Positions 30,242-35,847 of a stretch of DNA of 35,847 nucleotides are shown one piece after another. The position numbers and the translations under genes were made by a program. Each line of letters opens with the position of its first letter. Within the stretch, counting starts at the first letter, position 1. Source of the stretch: a virus; IMG/VR virus record IMGVR_UViG_3300025411_000744, positions 1 through 35,847 of that record. One strand, given 5' to 3'. The notes beneath the pieces are model-generated. The model did not search any database. It was given only the letters and a program-made list of their open reading frames with translations, and was not told the DNA's origin.

Positions 30242-30249
30242 TATTTATA
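30242..30249 (-). promoter_or_regulatory. T4 consensus late promoter TATAAATA (minus)
   Basis: Exact TATAAATA on the minus strand, 25 bases upstream of the start at 30216, with GGGAG in the leader. It faces away from the plus-strand late-like octamer at 30258, forming a divergent late promoter pair. Confidence 0.8.
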
Positions 30250-30257
30250 ATAGCAGG

Positions 30258-30265
30258 CGTAAATA
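30258..30265 (+). promoter_or_regulatory. Late-promoter-like CGTAAATA, 4 bases before ATG 30270
   Basis: CGTAAATA (one mismatch to NATAAATA) ends four bases before the start codon. The predicted transcript start is at the ATG, and no Shine-Dalgarno sequence is seen, giving another leaderless candidate. Confidence 0.5.
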
Positions 30266-30269
30266 CAAG

Positions 30270-30959
30270 ATGACGAAACTGTTAACTATTAATTTTCCAG
30301 GACAGCCTCCCTTAATACCATCGGTAGATGTGTGTTTCTATACAGCCATGATGAAGCCTGGAGTTCATACAGCTCTAGCTGAAATTGTTTTAAAAGAAAA
30401 AGACTTCATTTTAGAAATTTCAAAACAGCCAGATTTTATTAAAAGTCCAGTTTGGCTCACTGGAAGATACGGCAGTTATAATTTTTTAGATTTAGATTAT
30501 GAAGAAATAAGATATTTGAAAGATTTCGTTGCAGAAGAATACAAAAACTATATGTCTGCCATGGGTTTTGAAACAGCTGGATCGTATATACGTATGTGGG
30601 CTAATGAATTAAGATTTCAGCATGAAATAACATGGCATACTCATTTTGATGCGGTTAGTAATACTGATATCAAACCAGGTCCGTACCCGCATGTCAGCGG
30701 AAATATACCCATACGCACAAATAATACACAAACTTATTTTAAAAGCTCTTTTACACTAGGCGGCGGGCCTAAGGCGCAGAGAGATATAGTGGGTATCGAC
30801 AACATCGATGGAGAATGTTTATTTTTTCCTAGTTGGGTTAACCATAAAACTGCCAAAAATGAAACAACTATTTCTAGAATTACTATATCCTTTGACATAA
30901 TACCTGAAAATGTGTATCTTGCAAAAAAGGATAACGAGCACTTTAGAAAACTTACATAA
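30270..30959 (+). CDS. 2OG-Fe(II) oxygenase-like protein (PF13759 type)
   Basis: A 229-residue protein resembling the 2-oxoglutarate/Fe(II) oxygenase family common in cyanophages. The H-x-D iron pair is in EITWHTHFDAVS (about residue 130) and the third His in CLFFPSWVNHKTAKNETTIS (about residue 190), followed by R-I-T-I-S-F with the 2OG-binding Arg. The V-S-G-N-I-P-I segment fits the jelly-roll core. The substrate is unknown. It has a divergent late-promoter-like element and no ribosome site. Confidence 0.75.
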   Translation: MTKLLTINFPGQPPLIPSVDVCFYTAMMKPGVHTALAEIVLKEKDFILEISKQPDFIKSPVWLTGRYGSYNFLDLDYEEIRYLKDFVAEEYKNYMSAMGFETAGSYIRMWANELRFQHEITWHTHFDAVSNTDIKPGPYPHVSGNIPIRTNNTQTYFKSSFTLGGGPKAQRDIVGIDNIDGECLFFPSWVNHKTAKNETTISRITISFDIIPENVYLAKKDNEHFRKLT

Positions 30960-30964
30960 TACAA

Positions 30965-30972
30965 GCTAAATA
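30965..30972 (+). promoter_or_regulatory. Late-promoter-like GCTAAATA
   Basis: GCTAAATA lies 30 bases before ATG 31003, with AAGAGAG in the leader, the normal late-gene arrangement. Confidence 0.5.
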
Positions 30973-31002
30973 CAAAGATACTTATTTTAAGAGAGCAATT
31001 CC

Positions 31003-33810
31003 ATGGCATATACCAATAATAGCGACAGATTCGGCAGTGCAATGCCCCCACGTGTACGTGATGTACTAGGGCGTTTAAAAGTCACAATGCATCAAAACAT
31101 TTATGAAGCTGACTTTGAATACGGCACACAGCCAATGCGTTGGGAAGTTTTTACCAACAACGTCAGCGGATTGACTAGCGTACAACAAGTTCCATCAAGT
31201 GGCGGTGTACGTATGCGTTTAGGTTCAAGTCCAGGAGATATGACAATTCGTCAAAGTCGTCCATATCATCGCTACCAACCAGGTAAGACTATGTTTATGG
31301 CTACGGGTTGTAACTTAGGTACAGCATTATCAGGTAACGTACAACGTGTGGGATTCTTTGACGATTCCAACGGTGTATTTTTTGAACAAAGCGTAGTGAC
31401 TCCAGATAATCCATTTGGTATCTATGCTGTAGTGCGTACAGACGTAAACGGTGTGATACAAGAAACTCGTGTAGGTTTAGATCAATGGAACGGCGACCGT
31501 GCTACATTGGCTACTATCGATTTTACACGTATTCAGATGTTCTGGTTAGAATACGGATGGTACGGTGCTGGTGCAACACGTTGGGGATTCTGGGTCAACG
31601 GTGAACCAATCATTGCTCACCAAATTGGATGGGGTAACTATGCTAACCCATTAACAGGTGGCGGACAATTGGCACCGTGGGCACGTACTGGTAACTTACC
31701 GGTTCGTTACGAACAACGCAATACAACCAACACAGCTGGTACTAACGACATGTACCATTATGGTGTGTCAGTTATTATTGAAGGTGGACAAAACGATCAG
31801 CGTGGATTTACGTACTCTTATGGTATGCCATTAAATGCACCAACTCGTGCTATTCCAACAGGTACTACACGTTTTCCATTATTGAGTATTCGTAGTCGTC
31901 CTATGGGAACACAAGAATACGGAAACATTAATGGTTTAAGTAATGGTGGTGCTATTACATCAGCAACCAATACAGCAGGCAACGTAGCGGCTAATATCGT
32001 AGGCACTACGATGACAGTTACAACCGTGAATAGTGGATCAATTGTAACAGGACAACAACTACAAGGTACTGGTGTCCTATGGGGGACTTTTGTTGTTTCA
32101 CAATTAACATCAACTGGTTCAAGTGCAACTAGTGGATTAACTGCAACAGCTACACTGGGCGCCACAAGTATTACAGTATCAGCTAGTACAGGTATTGTAG
32201 CAGGACAATTAATTACAGCCGCAGGTATTCCAGCAGGAACATTTGTACCAAGCAATTACACAACTAGCACAACAGTTAACTTGGTTGATAAATTTGGTTT
32301 GCCAGTTGCGACAACAGCCGCACTAAGCACAACCGCAATTAGTTTTTACACGCCAGGCGGTGTTGGTACATATCAAGTAAGTCAAAATCACATCATAGCT
32401 ATTACATCAACACCGATTTACGCAAACGTACTAACATTGGGTTTAAGCAATACTGTTAACAATACAGCAGTTGCTACTACAACTACAACGCTAGGTGGTA
32501 CAATTACTGTAGCAGTAGGTGGGGTAATAACTTATGGTACTGCTACTGCGAACCCATTACCAACTGGAACTCCTGTTACTATATCAGGTGGTACTGCAAC
32601 TTATATCGCGGCAGGTACTTATTATGTTGCTCCACTTAGTGTAGCACAAGCTACATCAAATAGTTTTACACTAGTAACAACACAAGGCGGTACAACAGTA
32701 GTAACAACAACAGCAGGTACTAGCAATCAAACATTTACATGGTATACCAACCCATATACACTAACTACTAGTGGTACACAAACTGGTGTATTTGCAGTAG
32801 GCGATACAGTAAGTGGAACGGGTATCGGAGTTGGTTCAAAGATTCTAACAATATCAGGTACAAGTCCAAACTTTACTATTCAAGTTGACACACTTGTAAC
32901 AGGTGCAGTTAGCGGTACACTGACAGCAGTATTATCAATTAACCAATTCCAAGGTCGTGCAATTTACTTCCCAGGATTAGGTTCAAATGGTTTTGGACAA
33001 ATAGCTCGTATTACAACAAATAGTACAGCTACGCTTTATATGGCAGACTATGTAATTGGTGCGGCTCCAAGCGGAACTACATTAGCATCACCAGCTACTT
33101 CAGCTGTAACAGCATCAGCTTCAGCTAGCGGTGGTTCAATCAGTTATAACGGTTCAAGCGTATCAACAGTTAATGGTTATACCGTTGGTGCTACAGGTAG
33201 CCAAATTATCCAGATTGCAAATACTTCTGGTATTTTTGCAGGACAGAGTGTAACCGGTGTTGGCGTACAGGCAGGTACAGTTGTATCCAGCGTTGTTACC
33301 AACAGTTATATCGCAATCAGTTTACCATTAACTGCTAACGTTACAGCAAGTACATATACATTTGTACAAGGCTACATCGTTGGACTAGCCAACCGTGGAC
33401 AGTTATTGCCTAAGACTATGTTTATTACAGCTGACCAAAAGTGCGTGGTAGAATTAATTGCAGGATCAATAAGCAACACCGCAACATTGACTAATCCAGC
33501 ATGGACACCTTTGAACCAGTTAGGTAGTGCTTATTCGTTTGCCGAACGTGATACAACTGCTACTAGTATGACCGCACTTACTCCAGCTGTACAGCCAGGT
33601 ACTAATGCTAACGGCGGTGAAGTTGTGTTTGCGTTTGTATCGCCAGCAGGTGGTTCGGGTCTACAACAGATTGACTTGTCTTTCTTCTTTGCCATGTACA
33701 ACAGTGTCCGTGGTAATCAAGTTGATACTTTAACTATTGCAATTACCAATACTAGTGGGTCGACAGCTAACGTTGGTGCTCACTTGATTACACAGGAAGC
33801 TATGAGTTAA
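31003..33810 (+). CDS. Large virion structural protein, fibre/adhesin-like
   Basis: A 935-residue protein. Residues 1-300 form a folded domain (RVRDVLGRLKVTMHQNIYEA, QSRPYHRYQPGKTMFMATGC, ARWGFWVNGEPIIAHQIGW-like) seen in structural proteins of marine phages. Residues about 320-780 are Thr/Ser/Gly/Ala/Val-rich with degenerate repeats of a pattern like G-Q-x-V-x-G-x-G-V-x-x-G-T-x-V (for example GQSVTGVGVQAGTVVS and GQQLQGTGVLWGTFVV), typical of beta-structured tail or fibre shafts. The C-terminal 150 residues are a further beta-rich domain. No signal peptide. Late-promoter-like element upstream. Probably a tail fibre, neck or decoration protein. Confidence 0.75.
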   Translation: MAYTNNSDRFGSAMPPRVRDVLGRLKVTMHQNIYEADFEYGTQPMRWEVFTNNVSGLTSVQQVPSSGGVRMRLGSSPGDMTIRQSRPYHRYQPGKTMFMATGCNLGTALSGNVQRVGFFDDSNGVFFEQSVVTPDNPFGIYAVVRTDVNGVIQETRVGLDQWNGDRATLATIDFTRIQMFWLEYGWYGAGATRWGFWVNGEPIIAHQIGWGNYANPLTGGGQLAPWARTGNLPVRYEQRNTTNTAGTNDMYHYGVSVIIEGGQNDQRGFTYSYGMPLNAPTRAIPTGTTRFPLLSIRSRPMGTQEYGNINGLSNGGAITSATNTAGNVAANIVGTTMTVTTVNSGSIVTGQQLQGTGVLWGTFVVSQLTSTGSSATSGLTATATLGATSITVSASTGIVAGQLITAAGIPAGTFVPSNYTTSTTVNLVDKFGLPVATTAALSTTAISFYTPGGVGTYQVSQNHIIAITSTPIYANVLTLGLSNTVNNTAVATTTTTLGGTITVAVGGVITYGTATANPLPTGTPVTISGGTATYIAAGTYYVAPLSVAQATSNSFTLVTTQGGTTVVTTTAGTSNQTFTWYTNPYTLTTSGTQTGVFAVGDTVSGTGIGVGSKILTISGTSPNFTIQVDTLVTGAVSGTLTAVLSINQFQGRAIYFPGLGSNGFGQIARITTNSTATLYMADYVIGAAPSGTTLASPATSAVTASASASGGSISYNGSSVSTVNGYTVGATGSQIIQIANTSGIFAGQSVTGVGVQAGTVVSSVVTNSYIAISLPLTANVTASTYTFVQGYIVGLANRGQLLPKTMFITADQKCVVELIAGSISNTATLTNPAWTPLNQLGSAYSFAERDTTATSMTALTPAVQPGTNANGGEVVFAFVSPAGGSGLQQIDLSFFFAMYNSVRGNQVDTLTIAITNTSGSTANVGAHLITQEAMS

Positions 33811-33821
33811 TCCAAAATAGA

Positions 33822-33849
33822 TTGACTTATTCACAAAAGATAGTATAAT
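33822..33849 (+). promoter_or_regulatory. Sigma70 promoter before the small peptides and tmRNA
   Basis: TTGACT (33822-33827), 16-base spacer, TATAAT (33844-33849). It is the only clear promoter upstream of the two tiny basic ORFs and the tmRNA gene, and should use host polymerase. Confidence 0.8.
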
Positions 33850-33874
33850 TAAATTTTAACACAAGGAGTTCAAT

Positions 33875-33946
33875 ATGACACGCCCAATCGCAAAAAAACG
33901 TATTCGTGAAGCCGCAATGCGAGCCACAAAACGTAAGAGTAAATAA
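33875..33946 (+). CDS. Tiny basic peptide 1 (23 aa)
   Basis: MTRPIAKKRIREAAMRATKR followed by KSK. It has a clean AAGGAG site (33863-33868) and its own sigma70 promoter. Half of its residues are Lys or Arg. A helical RNA- or DNA-binding peptide is possible. It ends R-A-T-K-R-K-S-K, close to the end of the next peptide. Confidence 0.55.
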   Translation: MTRPIAKKRIREAAMRATKRKSK

Positions 33947-33948
33947 TT

Positions 33949-34017
33949 ATGGTTATGCGACGTGGTAATGCACATGATCGTGCCGCTCGACGTGCAACCA
34001 AAAAGAAACGTAAGTAA
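33949..34017 (+). CDS. Tiny basic peptide 2 (22 aa)
   Basis: MVMRRGNAHDRAARRATKKK followed by RK, starting two bases after peptide 1. It shares the R-A-A/R-R-A-T-K-x-K ending with peptide 1, so the two may be duplicates. The stop is a few bases before the acceptor part of the tmRNA. It lacks a strong ribosome site and may be translated by coupling. Confidence 0.45.
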   Translation: MVMRRGNAHDRAARRATKKKRK

Positions 34018-34022
34018 AGAAT

Positions 34023-34084
34023 TGTTGTAACAGCCTTAAAGTAAGGCATTCTGGACGTGGGTTCGACTCCCGCCAGGTCCACCA
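34023..34084 (+). ncRNA. tmRNA acceptor piece
   Basis: The part carrying the T arm and the CCA end that is charged with alanine. A small stem GCCTT/AAGGC (34033-34047) lies just upstream of GGACG. GTTG at its start can pair with CAAC in the coding piece (34204-34207), and GCCTT with AAGGT, as part of helix P2; this pairing is a suggestion. Its true 5' end would be set by RNA processing. Confidence 0.8.
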
Positions 34085-34163
34085 AAAGAAAATTCGGCAG
34101 GATGCATACTGCGGCTAACCAGTAATGGAGCCAACCGTGAAAGGATCTGAGTTTTCTTTTGAT
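34085..34163 (+). ncRNA. tmRNA internal transcribed spacer, closed by a 10-bp helix
   Basis: The piece between CCA and the coding 5' end, which must be removed from the precursor. Bases 34084-34093 (AAAAGAAAAT) pair with 34151-34160 (GTTTTCTTTT), separated from the acceptor stem by a 3x3 internal loop (ACC/GAT), so the precursor can stack the two helices. This explains why the ends stay together before processing. Confidence 0.75.
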
Positions 34164-34360
34164 GGGCCTGCCATGGTTTCGACAGGGTGAGATAGGATAA
34201 AGGTCAACACGTGGGGTCACGTAAAATACAAATAAAGTAAATGCAAAAGCAAATACATTCGAGTATTTCCAAGTTCCTGTAACATTAGCTACTGCTAATG
34301 ATGCAGAATTTGCAATCGCAGCCTAAGAAACTGCTCTCGCGAGGAAGGAAAGTCCTTGTC
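34164..34360 (+). ncRNA. tmRNA coding piece with proteolysis tag
   Basis: Starts GGGCCTG and contains an AAATAC/GTATTT hairpin (34250-34267) before the tag and AAGGA/TCCTT after it. The tag reading frame is open to TAA 34324-34326. With the resume codon at GCT 34288 it would read ATANDAEFAIAA; a start at GCT 34294 gives ANDAEFAIAA. The first fits better because an A lies four bases before it, as in other tmRNAs. The ending IAA is close to the usual LAA/VAA degradation signal. Confidence 0.8.
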
Positions 34361-34373
34361 ACCCAACTTAACC

Positions 34374-34399
34374 AAAATGGCTACGAAAGTAGCCATTTT
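34374..34399 (+). terminator. Terminator after tmRNA
   Basis: AAAATGGCTAC pairs with GTAGCCATTTT around a GAAA tetraloop (11 pairs), with T-rich sequence at its 3' side. It ends the tmRNA transcript. Confidence 0.85.
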
Positions 34400-34402
34400 C
34401 TA

Positions 34403-34432
34403 TTGCTCTTTGTACTAATACGGATATATAAT
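34403..34432 (+). promoter_or_regulatory. Probable sigma70 promoter before the barrel protein
   Basis: TTGCTC (34403-34408), 18-base spacer, TATAAT (34427-34432). The -10 is perfect; the -35 is weak. It is well placed for the gene at 34482. Confidence 0.55.
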
Positions 34433-34481
34433 AGAGACATGACAACATGTCATTTTTATTAATAAAAAGGAAGTAAAACAA

Positions 34482-35054
34482 ATGAAGAAAATTGCATTAG
34501 CAACTCTTTTAGCCCTAGTGGCAGTAACAGCAAGTGCTGTTGAAGTTGGTGTTGAATTTCAAGACCAATTGGGTAAAAACAATGGCCCAAAATCAGACAA
34601 CTATCAGTTAAGCGTTAAGCAAGCAGTTAACGATAACTTTGCAGTTGATGTTAAAACTTTGACAGTTGTTGGTAAGACTGACAACACTGAAACAGGACTT
34701 TCTAGTTCACAACTAGAAGCAGGTGTTACAGGTCAGTATAATGTTATGGGTCTAGCTACACCATATGTTCGTGTAGGTCTAGGTGAGCGTTATACAACAA
34801 CTACAAATTATTCATACTACTCTATTGAGCCAGGTGTGAATATTCCAGTTGCATCGACAGGTGTAACAGCAACAGTAGCATGGCGTTATCGTGCTCCGTT
34901 TGATCAAGATGCAAATCAGTGGGAAACACGTACATGGCGTGCCGCTCTTGGTTACAACATTACCAAGGCAGACAACGTGTATGTAGGTTATGATCGTATG
35001 CGTGGTGATACACAAGCTGGTATTACTCGTGTAGGTTATGCACATTCATTCTAA
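34482..35054 (+). CDS. Outer-membrane beta-barrel protein
   Basis: A 190-residue protein with a signal peptide (MKKIALATLLALVAVTASA|VE) and alternating beta-strand pattern throughout, for example ATPYVRVGLGERYTTTTNY and TATVAWRYRAPFD, ending in AHSF with the C-terminal Phe used for outer-membrane insertion. The length fits an 8- to 10-strand barrel. It has AAAGGAAG before ATG 34482. Phage-encoded outer-membrane proteins can block superinfection or change permeability; the role here is not known. Confidence 0.85.
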   Translation: MKKIALATLLALVAVTASAVEVGVEFQDQLGKNNGPKSDNYQLSVKQAVNDNFAVDVKTLTVVGKTDNTETGLSSSQLEAGVTGQYNVMGLATPYVRVGLGERYTTTTNYSYYSIEPGVNIPVASTGVTATVAWRYRAPFDQDANQWETRTWRAALGYNITKADNVYVGYDRMRGDTQAGITRVGYAHSF

Positions 35055-35065
35055 TCTTTGATTAG
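35051..35065 (+). promoter_or_regulatory. Small hairpin after the barrel gene
   Basis: CTAATC, loop TTT, GATTAG, starting at the stop codon of the barrel gene. It may help stabilise or end the message together with the terminator that follows. Confidence 0.4.
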
Positions 35066-35072
35066 ACAGTAT

Positions 35073-35094
35073 AAGGGCCTACGGGCCCTTTTTT
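35073..35094 (+). terminator. Rho-independent terminator
   Basis: AAGGGCC, loop TACG, GGCCCTT followed by TTTT. It separates the barrel gene from the small membrane protein gene. Confidence 0.9.
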
Positions 35095-35111
35095 ATTAAG
35101 AGAGTATTAAA

Positions 35112-35318
35112 ATGGACATGGATCAAGCGGCAGTATTTTTAGCTGGCAGTATTTTAACAACCTTAGGGTTTATCGTAATTTTTATTGGCGTAGTAATCAT
35201 CAATAATCTTCTTTCCAAATATTGGAAACCAATCAAGTGGATGCGTATCATGGATCATCCAATGTATGTTACTCGAGAAGATTTGGCAGAACATAAAGAA
35301 GAACCAAAAATATCATAA
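35112..35318 (+). CDS. Small membrane protein (68 aa)
   Basis: A 68-residue protein with one or two close hydrophobic helices (AAVFLAGSILTTLGFIVIFI and GVVIINNLL) and a polar C-terminus. ATG 35112 follows AGAG weakly. It lies between a terminator and an inverted repeat, so it may have its own promoter or depend on read-through. The function is unknown. Confidence 0.65.
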   Translation: MDMDQAAVFLAGSILTTLGFIVIFIGVVIINNLLSKYWKPIKWMRIMDHPMYVTREDLAEHKEEPKIS

Positions 35319-35323
35319 TCATT

Positions 35324-35372
35324 ATTGATTTTTTTAATAACGGTCATTGAAATAATTATTGAAAAAATCAAT
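35324..35372 (+). terminator. AT-rich inverted repeat, possible terminator
   Basis: A 17-bp near-perfect repeat (35324-35340 with 35356-35372) with a 15-base loop; the arms carry runs of T and A, and one pair is T-G. It could stop transcription in either direction between the membrane protein and ahpC, or be a protein-binding site. Confidence 0.5.
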
Positions 35373-35380
35373 TAAAATGC

Positions 35381-35409
35381 TTGATCTTATTGTTAAATAC
35401 TATTACAAT
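35381..35409 (+). promoter_or_regulatory. Promoter region of ahpC
   Basis: TTGATC (35381-35386), 17-base spacer, TACAAT (35404-35409), similar to sigma70 promoters. A late-like octamer GTTAAATA (35392-35399) lies in the spacer. The leader to ATG 35467 is about 50 bases. Confidence 0.55.
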
Positions 35410-35466
35410 AACATATCAGTACAAACACTGAGTTATTAGTTTTCAAACACACACAAGGAGAATGAT

Positions 35467-35847
35467 ATGAAAACAGTTGGAAATAAATTAGAAGCTTTCG
35501 CAATTACTGGTGTTAAGCCAGGACAACCAGAAGACGCATACTTTACAATTACCGATCAAAGTTTTGAAGGCAAGTGGAAAGTAATCGTTTACTATCCAAA
35601 GGACTTCACATTCGTTTGCCCTACAGAGATTGTAGCCTACGACAAACTAGCAGGTGACTTTGCTGACCGTGATGCAGTATTGCTAACAGGTTCAACAGAC
35701 AATGAGTTCTGCAAGACAGCGTGGCAAAAAGCACACCCAGACCTACAGAAGATCACACATACACAGTTTGCAGACACACAGCGTGGTGAGTTGAGCTTGA
35801 TTGAACAACTTGGTGTATTCTATGCTCCAGCAGGTGCGGCACTTCGT
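35467..35847 (+). CDS. ahpC: Alkyl hydroperoxide reductase AhpC/peroxiredoxin (3' end missing)
   Basis: The N-terminal 127 residues of a 2-Cys peroxiredoxin that reduces peroxides. The peroxidatic Cys motif YPKDFTFVCPTEI (about residues 43-55; Cys about 52) is intact, followed by STDNEFCKTAWQKAHPDLQK and a GVFYAPAGAALR region that leads to the conserved Arg. The resolving Cys near the C-terminus lies beyond the window. ATG 35467 has AAGGAG upstream, and an out-of-frame ATG at 35462 is closed at once by TGA. AhpC in a phage could protect against oxidative stress. The sequence resembles the longer AhpE/AhpC type of free-living bacteria. Confidence 0.95.
   Translation, partial: MKTVGNKLEAFAITGVKPGQPEDAYFTITDQSFEGKWKVIVYYPKDFTFVCPTEIVAYDKLAGDFADRDAVLLTGSTDNEFCKTAWQKAHPDLQKITHTQFADTQRGELSLIEQLGVFYAPAGAALR

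Larger units (their letters stand above)
34023..34360 (+). ncRNA. ssrA: Circularly permuted (two-piece) tmRNA gene
   Basis: tmRNA rescues stalled ribosomes and tags their proteins for proteolysis. Here the usual 3' end comes first. The acceptor piece (to CCA at 34084) ends with a T arm (GTGGG, TTCGACT, CCCGC, 34057-34073) and CAGGTCC (34074-34080). The coding piece starts GGGCCTG (34164-34170). These seven bases pair with CAGGTCC, and pair 3:70 is G-U, the alanine identity element. GGTTTCGACAGGG follows as the D-loop part. The tag frame ends GCA ATC GCA GCC TAA (34312-34326). Boundaries at 34023 and 34360 are approximate. Two-piece tmRNAs are known from alphaproteobacteria, cyanobacteria and some betaproteobacteria; a phage copy is unusual. 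Confidence 0.9.

Noticed and set aside
31818-32255. 145-codon minus-strand frame inside the structural gene
   Set aside because: It mirrors the Thr/Val/Ala repeats of the plus-strand gene and has a hydrophobic, low-complexity translation.
33870-34220. 116-codon open frame on the minus strand
   Set aside because: It covers the two basic peptides and the tmRNA; the apparent frame is a by-product of structured RNA. No ribosome site fits.

Overview
This window looks like part of the genome of a large T4-like tailed phage that infects a pelagic Gram-negative proteobacterium, in the style of SAR11-type and related freshwater phages. The evidence is dense packing with 1-30 bp overlaps, class Ia ribonucleotide reductase genes, phage-style MazG, DEDDh exonuclease, DUF2061 and PF13759-type genes, and repeated NATAAATA octamers, which are the T4/cyanophage late-promoter element. 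No capsid, portal or terminase gene lies in the window, so the phage assignment rests on gene style, promoters and context. The sequence is AT-rich. Both ends are cut: nrdA on the left, ahpC on the right.

Layout. (1) 3-4160: nrdA (3' part), class II aldolase, nrdB, glutaredoxin, a small conserved phage protein and a histone-H1-like protein. (2) 4164-9165: unknown and membrane proteins, a TRAP-type solute-binding protein with no signal peptide, a PP-loop ATPase, the Fe-S proteins IscU and IscA, and a conserved phage protein behind a consensus sigma70 promoter. (3) 9334-13095: SleB-like cell-wall hydrolase, a small membrane protein, a late structural-type protein, a membrane/coiled-coil protein with a dnaX-like -1 frameshift site, and ribosomal protein bS21. 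(4) 13149-18046: exonuclease, MazG, then a stress and haem run: DnaK, Hsp20, ClpS, haem oxygenase and a ferredoxin-dependent bilin reductase. (5) 18057-22918: a putative packaged protein, a PlcP-like phosphoesterase with an adjacent GT4 glycosyltransferase (the pair used by marine bacteria to replace phospholipids with glycolipids), an amidotransferase-like protein and a second putative packaged protein. (6) 23032-26446: exported proteins, one with nine 22-residue Cys repeats, and a coiled-coil membrane protein. (7) 26466-30216, minus strand: fatty acid desaturase, two small proteins, a glycosyltransferase, an unexplained GC-rich structured spacer and two membrane proteins. (8) 30270-35847: 2OG-Fe(II) oxygenase, a 935-aa adhesin-like structural protein, two tiny basic peptides, a circularly permuted (two-piece) tmRNA gene, an outer-membrane beta-barrel, a small membrane protein and AhpC.

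How it may fit together. The window is rich in host-takeover functions. For nucleotides there are NrdAB, glutaredoxin and MazG. For translation and protein quality control there are bS21, tmRNA, DnaK, Hsp20 and ClpS. For redox, iron and haem there are IscU, IscA, haem oxygenase, bilin reductase and AhpC. For membrane remodelling there are PlcP, GT4 and a desaturase, with an outer-membrane barrel protein that may alter the surface. Expression appears to use host-type sigma70 promoters (8704, 13092, 33822, 34403, 35381) and phage late promoters. Several late promoters contain the stop codon of the upstream gene, and four sit so close to the next ATG that the transcripts should be leaderless or nearly so.

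The strongest items to check are the permuted tmRNA, the A AAA AAG frameshift site, the PlcP/GT4 pair, the haem oxygenase/bilin reductase pair and the leaderless late promoters.
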